NCBI GenBank assembly: GCA_937124525.1
Contig: CAKZLA010000392.1
Span: forward strand, 1 to 11,061
Reading direction: 5' to 3'
DNA length: 11,061 bases
From: an uncultured Desulfobacterium sp.
GTDB lineage: Bacteria > Desulfobacterota > Desulfobacteria > Desulfobacterales > Desulfobacteraceae
The position numbers were made by a program, and so were the translations under genes. The notes beneath the pieces were generated by a model, which worked only from the letters and a program-made list of their open reading frames with translations, was not told the DNA's origin and did no database searches. This document shows, piece after piece, positions 6,432 to 11,061 of this stretch (positions are counted from its first letter, which is position 1; each line of letters begins with the position of its first letter).

Positions 6432-6722
6432 TTAAAATTGCATGCGGCTGACTTCCTTGTAGGCATCAATGGCCTTATTTCTCATGGAGAGAAATAATTG
6501 CATGGAAATGTCGAACTTCTGGAGTTCTATCATGGTTGCCGGAACATCGGCATTTCCCTGGACCATATCCACAATGGCGTTGTCGGCCTTTTGTCCCATG
6601 CCGTCAACATTGGCGATGGCACTCTTTATGACTTGATCAAAGGACTGGGTTTCTTTCTGAGTTTTCTGGACCACGGATTTAAGGGAGGTTTGAGATACAC
6701 CGCCAATACTTAGATTATTCAT
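6432..6722 (-). CDS. fliE: Flagellar hook-basal body complex protein FliE
   Basis: FliE is the small adaptor between the MS ring (FliF) and the proximal rod, and the first substrate of the flagellar exporter. The 96-aa product matches family size (about 100 aa). The conserved C-terminal half is plain: SFDQVIKSAIANVDGMGQKAD, then DVPATMIELQKFDISMQLFL, then MRNKAIDAYKEVSRMQF. This is the typical LxVRNKxxxAYxEIMxMxx ending of FliE. The gene starts 3 bases after the flgC stop, so it is cotranscribed with flgB and flgC. The upstream Shine-Dalgarno (AGGGAAA within the end of flgC) is modest, consistent with translational coupling. Confidence 0.95.
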   Translation of the reverse strand: MNNLSIGGVSQTSLKSVVQKTQKETQSFDQVIKSAIANVDGMGQKADNAIVDMVQGNADVPATMIELQKFDISMQLFLSMRNKAIDAYKEVSRMQF

Positions 6723-6725
6723 GGA

Positions 6726-7151
6726 TTATTTCCCTATTTCAAGCGCTTTTAGTGTCATTTCTCTGACAGATTTCACCGCCGCGACATTGGCCTCAAAAGA
6801 CCTTTTTGCCATGAGCATATTTACATTTTCCACAAAAAGATCCACATTGGGTTTCAAAACATAGCCGTCTTCATTGGCATCGGGATGGGCTGGAGCAAAT
6901 TCCTGTTTAAATGGCGTGTCGTCCTCCACAATACTGTCAATATTTACGCCGCCAAGGGCATTATTCAGGGTGTCAGAAAAATCCATATTGTTTTCCCCAG
7001 GACTCATCATCACCATTTTTCGACGGTAAGGTCCACCCTCTTCTGTTCTTGTTGTTTCAATATTGGCAAGGTTGTGACTGATAACATCCAAGCGTTGTCG
7101 CTGGGCTGATAGTCCGGAAAAACTGATGTCAAAGGATTTTAAAAAATTCAT
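6726..7151 (-). CDS. flgC: Flagellar basal-body rod protein FlgC
   Basis: FlgC is a proximal rod subunit in the periplasm, exported by the flagellar type III apparatus. The 141-aa product has the rod-family N-terminus FDISFSGLSAQRQRLDVISH followed by NLANIETTRTEEGGPYRRK, which is the FlgC form of the motif (NIANxxTTRTxxGGPYRRK). The C-terminal helix at about 104-141 (VNMLMAKRSFEANVAAVKSV, then MTLKALEIGK) completes the coiled-coil pair typical of axial proteins. A strong Shine-Dalgarno GGAGGA at 7164-7159 lies seven bases before the ATG. One base separates it from the flgB stop, and three bases from the fliE start, so the trio forms one transcriptional unit. Confidence 0.97.
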   Translation of the reverse strand: MNFLKSFDISFSGLSAQRQRLDVISHNLANIETTRTEEGGPYRRKMVMMSPGENNMDFSDTLNNALGGVNIDSIVEDDTPFKQEFAPAHPDANEDGYVLKPNVDLFVENVNMLMAKRSFEANVAAVKSVREMTLKALEIGK

Positions 7152-7152
7152 T

Positions 7153-7566
7153 TTAACGTCCTCCCTCTTTTATCACGCTTTTTATGATGTTTATCTTTCT
7201 CAACATCGCTTCAACAGCGGTGCGATATACCAACTTATTTTCTGTGAGTTTTTTCATTTCATTGTCCATATCCACCCAGTTTAAACCATCAAAAGTTCCC
7301 TCTTCTTCAAAGGACTCAGCGCCTCCCCCTCCGGTGGAATCTCCAAGACCCAAGTGATCATCGTGGGTCCTTGTAAGCCTGACATCATCCGTATCTAAAT
7401 CAATGGCATTTTCAAGAGCAGACTTAAAGTCAATCTCCTGGGCTTTAAAGCCTGGAGTATCCAGGTTGCTTATATTATTTGCAATTAATCCATGCCTCTG
7501 CTGGGAGATCCCCACAGCTTTCTCAAGCACCTGGAATGAATGATCAAATATCAATTGATTCTGCAT
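7153..7566 (-). CDS. flgB: Flagellar basal-body rod protein FlgB
   Basis: FlgB is the most proximal rod component, joined to FliE and FlgC. The 137-aa product has QRHGLIANNISNLDTPGFKA at about residues 23-42, the FlgB version of the rod signature, and a C-terminal helix with NEMKKLTENKLVYRTAVEAM followed by LRKINIIKSVIKEGGR. A Gly-rich, acidic linker (GGGGAESFEEEG) sits in the middle. The start at 7566 is supported by AGGGAG at 7583-7578, eleven bases upstream. It is the first gene of the flgB-flgC-fliE unit and is preceded by two sigma-54-like promoters and then the remains of a sigma-54 activator. Confidence 0.97.
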   Translation of the reverse strand: MQNQLIFDHSFQVLEKAVGISQQRHGLIANNISNLDTPGFKAQEIDFKSALENAIDLDTDDVRLTRTHDDHLGLGDSTGGGGAESFEEEGTFDGLNWVDMDNEMKKLTENKLVYRTAVEAMLRKINIIKSVIKEGGR

Positions 7567-7656
7567 TGTTTATTCTTCTCCCTATGCATCTTATGTGTCA
7601 GGCCATGTGAATTTCCCAAAATTAAAAAATAGACGAAATCCAGACAAATGCCTTTT

Positions 7657-7672
7657 TGCAAAATTAATTCCA
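7657..7672 (-). promoter_or_regulatory. Second, weaker sigma-54-like promoter upstream of flgB
   Basis: The minus strand reads TGGAATTAATTTTGCA, with GG and GC exactly 10 bases apart and a perfect TTGCA -12 element; three positions of the -24 block differ from TGGCACG. The expected start is near 7646, about 80 bases before flgB. It lies 48 bases downstream of the better match at 7705-7720. It could be a tandem promoter or a chance AT-rich match. Confidence 0.4.
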
Positions 7673-7704
7673 ACATCGTTATCCTGTACTGAGAACAAAC
7701 ATAA

Positions 7705-7720
7705 TGCAAATTGCGTTCCT
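7705..7720 (-). promoter_or_regulatory. Sigma-54 (RpoN) promoter match upstream of flgB
   Basis: The minus strand reads AGGAACGCAATTTGCA. Against TGGCACGNNNNTTGCA it differs at two positions and keeps GG-N10-GC, ACG and the full TTGCA. The expected start is near 7695, giving a ~128-base leader for flgB-flgC-fliE. It begins 22 bases after the last codon of the decayed sigma-54 activator, a natural position for the promoter of the next operon. Sigma-54 control of rod genes is common in polar-flagellate Gram-negatives. Confidence 0.7.
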
Positions 7721-7741
7721 CAATTCATTGAACACCATTTT

Positions 7742-8349
7742 TTATTTGTATTCATTGTGTTTATTTCGCAGGGTTTGAACGCTGATATCCAGTATTTTTG
7801 CGGCATGGGTTCTATTATCATTGATGATCAAGGGTTTGAAAAATAATATTTTTTTCCATTTTTTTCAGGGAAACCACAGACATAAAGGGGTGGAGGGAAT
7901 ATCCAGCATACCGTTGAGGCCCGGGCGCATGCCCATTTTCCCGGTCGGAATTGTAAGGCTTTGATTTGTAAAAATATATTTCCTGAATCAATTTGCTACT
8001 GACTTAATAACATCAATAAGTTACAAACGGTGCCGGGAAAATGGGAATGAGCTCTGAGACCCTGCCATGGAGAAATCTTCCAGCACAAGATCAGACCCTT
8101 CGCACATAAGAAGAGTCCGCCAATTACATTTTCAAGTTCCCTGATATTACCAAGCTATGACCGGTTCATTAATAAATTCAATGACGCCTGTGTCAAATCT
8201 TTGACATTCTTTTCGTCAATTTGATTGTATTTTTTTATAAAGTGTTCTGCCAGTAAAGGGATGTCATCCATTGTGTCCTTTAATGCAGGGACTTGAAAAA
8301 GGATAACATTCAACCGATAATAAAGATCTTCCCTGAAGCTGATCTTTGA
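7742..8349 (-). pseudogene. Decayed sigma-54-dependent transcriptional activator (NtrC/FlrC type)
   Basis: No intact ORF exists here, but reading the minus strand gives clear family landmarks in order. From 8340: [13 protein letters not shown], then [15 protein letters not shown], then an in-frame TAG (8157-8155) where the conserved Trp of WPGN is expected, then LGNIRELENVI. After a frameshift near 8100-8110 comes EGSDLVLEDFSMAG. After a 114-bp insertion, the frame resumes as GLNGMLDIPSTP. Another shift leads to VVSLKKMEKNIIFQTLDH. A last shift gives NRTHAAKILDISVQTLRNKH and the stop at 7744-7742. These are the C-terminal AAA+ part and the Fis-type helix-turn-helix. The receiver, Walker A, GAFTGA and Walker B regions are gone. 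Its place between an envelope gene and flgB suggests a former flagellar regulator; that role is inferred. Confidence 0.85.
7932..8045. mobile_element. 114-bp MITE-like insertion with terminal inverted repeats in the activator pseudogene
   Basis: CCCATTTTCCCGG (7932-7944) and CCGGGAAAATGGG (8033-8045) are perfect 13-bp inverted ends. Continuing inward, TTGTAA (7951-7956) and TTACAA (8021-8026) also match, giving 19 of 25 positions. The interior is AT-rich and encodes nothing. It lies between the AAA+ remnant and the HTH remnant, where no homologous protein sequence can be read. Removing exactly this piece joins EGSDLVLEDF...SSF to MRPGLNGMLDIP in one frame. A target duplication is not clear; ATG at 7929-7931 and 8047-8049 is the only candidate. 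It could instead be a hairpin-type repeat of another origin. Confidence 0.55.
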
Positions 8350-10947
8350 TCATTTGTTCTTTTTTGCATTCTTCTTTATCTCGTCGGAAAACCCAGCAGC
8401 AGCAATCTCTTCTCTGGCCAGGTTACTCCAAAAGGGATCATTCAGATCAGCCACTTCTTGATATAAAGCAAAACTCTCCTCCCTGCGACCCAATAGCCGG
8501 AAACACTGTGCGATCTTATATTTAAGGGAAGCTTTTTCTACCTGGGTCTGTTCCATCTTCACAATCTGGCTAAAAACAGCCACTGCTTTATCCAGAGCCC
8601 CCAATTCAAAAAAAAGATCCCCAATCTCATCTCCCAGGTATCCAGAAATACCTGCACAAGTTCCATGACTTTTTTCAGCATCTGTGACAGCTGCCATTGC
8701 TCTTTTCCGGGCCTTTGTTTTAATAGCGGCCTTTGCCAGATGAATCAAAAGTTTTGTCCTTTCACAACGAGGCAGATCATATTTCAATGCGGCATCAAAC
8801 ATATTAATGGCCTGGCTGTATTTCTTTTGTCTAAAAAAACAATCTGCCATTAAAGAAGTAGCCTCCCCGGTATATTTACCCTTGGGATATTTTTTTAAAA
8901 GCAGTGACAGTCTGGCCTGGGCCTTTTGCATCTTCTGATCCTGGAAGGCCTGTTTACCCATAAAATAAAGAAGATCTTCCGGTTTTTCTTTGTTGGGAAG
9001 CAAAGAATCCATTTGTTGGAATAACCCCATGGCTTTTTCTTCAGAACCCACCCCAAGGTATGCCCGGGCCAGCACAAGAAAAATGGGTTCTGAAAAAAAC
9101 AATTTGTGAAACAGGGCATTTTCACGTTCATAGATGGCAATTGCCTGGCCAGGATCATCACTGTCCATGGCTTGGAGGATCATTGATTCCAGGGTGTTTT
9201 TCAGGGCATAGGTACCGTTCTCTCGCAATGCCCCCTGGGGTTTATTGTTAAAGAATTTTTTTAATATCCCAAGGCTCTGATCATAGGATTTTTCTTTATG
9301 ATGCAAGACCCCAAGCTTGAGCATGGCAAGCATGGCAATGGGATCTTTTGATTCCTCTTCCATGAAAAAGCCATACACCTTTTCATAAATTTGAAGGGAT
9401 GACAGGGGAATTAATGATGCCACCTCTGGACTTGCCTCCTGTTGTTCTGCCAGTCTTATCCAGCTAATCTTGGCTCCTTTAGTTCCTGGATATCGTTTAC
9501 ACACAAACAAAAAAATACGAACCGCATCCTGGATACGCCCATCTCCGAGATAGGTGTCACCGATGCGCGCCAGGATCACATGATTGTCTTCGCTGTCATG
9601 GGAGGTGTTGTAATACAGAAACCATTGCTTTCTGGCCCGGGCGTTCTGCCCCAGCTGAAAATAATTATTCCCCAGATAAAGAGAGGCCTCTGGGATTTTA
9701 TAAATATTATCAGCATTCATGTTCACAAGCCTGACGAGCAAATCAAGGGATTTATGAAACGCTCTTTGATCGTAAAGAATCTTAACCAGCTCCATCATTG
9801 CATCGCTTTTTATAGCAGTGTCCTTGCTGGTATCAATAATAAACTGCAGGAGGTCCACCGCCTCTCTGTCTTTTTTTTTCAAACGAAAAATTCTGGCAAT
9901 CTGCAATTTTGCCTGCAACGCCGTTGAAGATGCAGGCAGGCTGTTGTTCAACGCAAGAGTATAATACCCTTGGGCTTCGGCATAATTTTCCATTTGATAG
10001 TACAGATTCCCTATCCTCAGCATGGTCTCACCGGTGAAAGAAGAATTGGGAAAACGACTGACTGCCTCCCGATAACGATCGGTCAATTCCCTGAAATGGC
10101 TCTTCAATGAGTCTTGGTAAATATTTTCATAGATTCTGGGTAACAAAAACCAGGCCTTTTCAGCATAGATGCCCTCAGGATACTGCCCCACCAGACTTTC
10201 CAACTGTGCTATGGCTCCAGGCCAGTCACCGGTATTGTAATGGGAAATTCCCTTAAAAAAAAGTGTGGCAGCCGGATTAGTATCATCTAAAGGTACCTCA
10301 AAAAGAGTGGAAGTATTCTGTTCCCCATGAAGTCTCTTTCCATGGAAAGATATAGCAGTTTTTAAATCGTCCTTGAAACTATCAGAAGATACAACAGGCT
10401 CATGATTTTTCAGATTTTTTTTCAATGTGTTTTCAGCAGAATCTACCACATTGTCCTTCTTTGATTCCATCTGAATATGGTTTTCAACGGCTTGTACAAT
10501 GAGTACAAATCCATCTGGTTTGTAAACAATTCTGCTTCCGGGAACCACCCTGCCCCTAAGCGTTAAAACAATCCTCACTTTTTTTAGATGATGGCCTACC
10601 CGCAGTTCTCTCACAGGTCCAGTGTTTACAGACAAAGCAACCGTCTTAAAACCGGGTAGTTCACTAAACATATCCACCAAAAGCCTGGCGGGAGAGTCCA
10701 GGGGAATGACTTCTAATTTGTTTTCACGTTTGAATCCCGTGACCTTGATCTGGACATCTGTTTGCGACTTTCCCGGTAACACAGAGATCTTCATGGGTGT
10801 TCTACCACTGTTAAAAAGCGTAATCGTCTCCCCAGACACATCTGCCCGGGCCCTGGATGTTCCGGGCAAAGCCTCAGCGCGACTCAATAGGATGAGCAAC
10901 CCCCACAGAAACATTGTCCGAAGGAGTATTATTATTTTTTTCGTCAT
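8350..10947 (-). CDS. Secreted AMIN-domain / tetratricopeptide-repeat protein
   Basis: The product has 865 aa from this ATG. A signal peptide is evident: MTKK, a hydrophobic run IIILLRTMFLWGLLILLS, then AEA at residues 24-26 as a signal-peptidase I site. Residues ~62-152 fit an AMIN domain (VQIKVTGF, ARLLVDMFSELPGFK, VRELRVGHH, VRIVLTL, VYKPDGFVLIV), a fold that targets periplasmic proteins to the cell wall or to secretin-like complexes. The remainder is a long array of TPR-like helical pairs, for example FFKGISHYNTGDWPGAIAQL, MLRIGNLYYQMENYAEAQGY and LADCFFRQKKY-type units, up to the Lys-rich end. It is therefore probably a periplasmic scaffold. Start choice is uncertain: a TTG at 10965 has AAGGA only two bases upstream, while this ATG lacks a well-spaced site. 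It is not a standard flagellar part; co-location suggests a role in envelope assembly of the motor, unproven. Confidence 0.85.
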   Translation of the reverse strand: MTKKIIILLRTMFLWGLLILLSRAEALPGTSRARADVSGETITLFNSGRTPMKISVLPGKSQTDVQIKVTGFKRENKLEVIPLDSPARLLVDMFSELPGFKTVALSVNTGPVRELRVGHHLKKVRIVLTLRGRVVPGSRIVYKPDGFVLIVQAVENHIQMESKKDNVVDSAENTLKKNLKNHEPVVSSDSFKDDLKTAISFHGKRLHGEQNTSTLFEVPLDDTNPAATLFFKGISHYNTGDWPGAIAQLESLVGQYPEGIYAEKAWFLLPRIYENIYQDSLKSHFRELTDRYREAVSRFPNSSFTGETMLRIGNLYYQMENYAEAQGYYTLALNNSLPASSTALQAKLQIARIFRLKKKDREAVDLLQFIIDTSKDTAIKSDAMMELVKILYDQRAFHKSLDLLVRLVNMNADNIYKIPEASLYLGNNYFQLGQNARARKQWFLYYNTSHDSEDNHVILARIGDTYLGDGRIQDAVRIFLFVCKRYPGTKGAKISWIRLAEQQEASPEVASLIPLSSLQIYEKVYGFFMEEESKDPIAMLAMLKLGVLHHKEKSYDQSLGILKKFFNNKPQGALRENGTYALKNTLESMILQAMDSDDPGQAIAIYERENALFHKLFFSEPIFLVLARAYLGVGSEEKAMGLFQQMDSLLPNKEKPEDLLYFMGKQAFQDQKMQKAQARLSLLLKKYPKGKYTGEATSLMADCFFRQKKYSQAINMFDAALKYDLPRCERTKLLIHLAKAAIKTKARKRAMAAVTDAEKSHGTCAGISGYLGDEIGDLFFELGALDKAVAVFSQIVKMEQTQVEKASLKYKIAQCFRLLGRREESFALYQEVADLNDPFWSNLAREEIAAAGFSDEIKKNAKKNK

Positions 10948-10980
10948 TTTTGCAGATAAAAACAATGTCCTTAATTCCCG

Positions 10981-11061
10981 TTATCTTTTTATATGAAAAG
11001 GTAGCCTCCAAGTTTGCCTCAGCAGAGCCCCCCCGATGGGCAATAGGAACCGGCCAATTGG
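10981..11061 (-). CDS. Possible C-terminal tail of an upstream gene (partial)
   Basis: The minus strand is open from the window edge for 26 codons to TAA at 10983-10981. It ends 15 bases before the alternative TTG start and 33 before the ATG of the AMIN/TPR gene, a spacing typical of an operon. The visible residues (PIGRFLLPIGGALLRQTW, then RLPFHIKR) are too few to identify a family, and a 26-codon open frame can occur by chance. This stretch may equally be leader DNA. Confidence 0.3.
   Translation of the reverse strand, partial: PIGRFLLPIGGALLRQTWRLPFHIKR

Noticed and set aside
9442..9927. 161-codon open frame on the plus strand inside the AMIN/TPR gene
   Set aside because: It is antisense to a well-supported TPR coding region, has no recognisable motif and no good start signal; it is a shadow of the real gene.
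10987..10998. Third exact copy of TTTTATATGAAA, as in units R2 and R4
   Set aside because: The matching stem arm, the GTTG block and the second hairpin are absent downstream on the plus strand, so it is not a repeat unit; an AT-rich 12-mer can recur.
10981..11061. Possible riboswitch (GGCAAAC and GC-rich stems recalled the c-di-GMP class I aptamer)
   Set aside because: Only fragments resemble the aptamer; the conserved core and tetraloop receptor cannot be laid out and the sequence is cut by the edge. An open frame is the simpler reading.

Overview
This is a flagellar rod/hook/basal-body gene cluster, read entirely from the minus strand (right to left). Every confident gene is flagellar except one large AMIN/TPR envelope protein at the right. 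The gene set, the sigma-54 style promoters and the gene order (flgB-flgC-fliE-fliF ... fliK-flgD-flgE) point to a Gram-negative bacterium. The style resembles Desulfobacterota (Desulfobacteraceae-like), but that taxonomic guess is inference from layout and protein flavour, not from a database search.

Layout in the direction of transcription. At 11061-10981 is a possible C-terminal tail of an upstream gene. It is followed by a secreted AMIN-domain plus tetratricopeptide-repeat protein (10947-8350). At 8349-7742 lies a decayed sigma-54 activator (NtrC/FlrC type). It has lost its 5' half, carries an amber stop and at least three frameshifts, and is split by a 114-bp element with inverted ends. 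Two sigma-54-like promoters follow, then the tight trio flgB, flgC, fliE (7566-6432; gaps of 1 and 3 nt). A 453-bp gene-free, repeat-rich stretch (6431-5979) separates fliE from fliF (5978-4395). A 191-bp gap with a strong sigma-54 promoter match leads to fliK (4203-1813). A 183-bp gap made almost wholly of two tandem repeat units leads to flgD (1629-961). After a small hairpin comes flgE, cut by the left edge.

How the genes work together: FliF makes the MS ring. FliE joins the ring to the rod, and FlgB and FlgC are proximal rod parts. FlgD caps the growing hook made of FlgE, and FliK measures hook length and switches export specificity. fliG, fliH, fliI and fliJ, often found between fliF and fliK, are absent here, although FliF keeps a FliG-binding type C-terminus, so they are expected elsewhere in the genome.

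The least ordinary content is between the genes: a four-copy family of intergenic units with a compensating stem, fixed spacing and a second, sequence-variable hairpin, two copies of which end just before the ribosome binding sites of fliF and flgD; and the pseudogene of a sigma-54 activator sitting directly upstream of the sigma-54 promoters that such a protein would have served.
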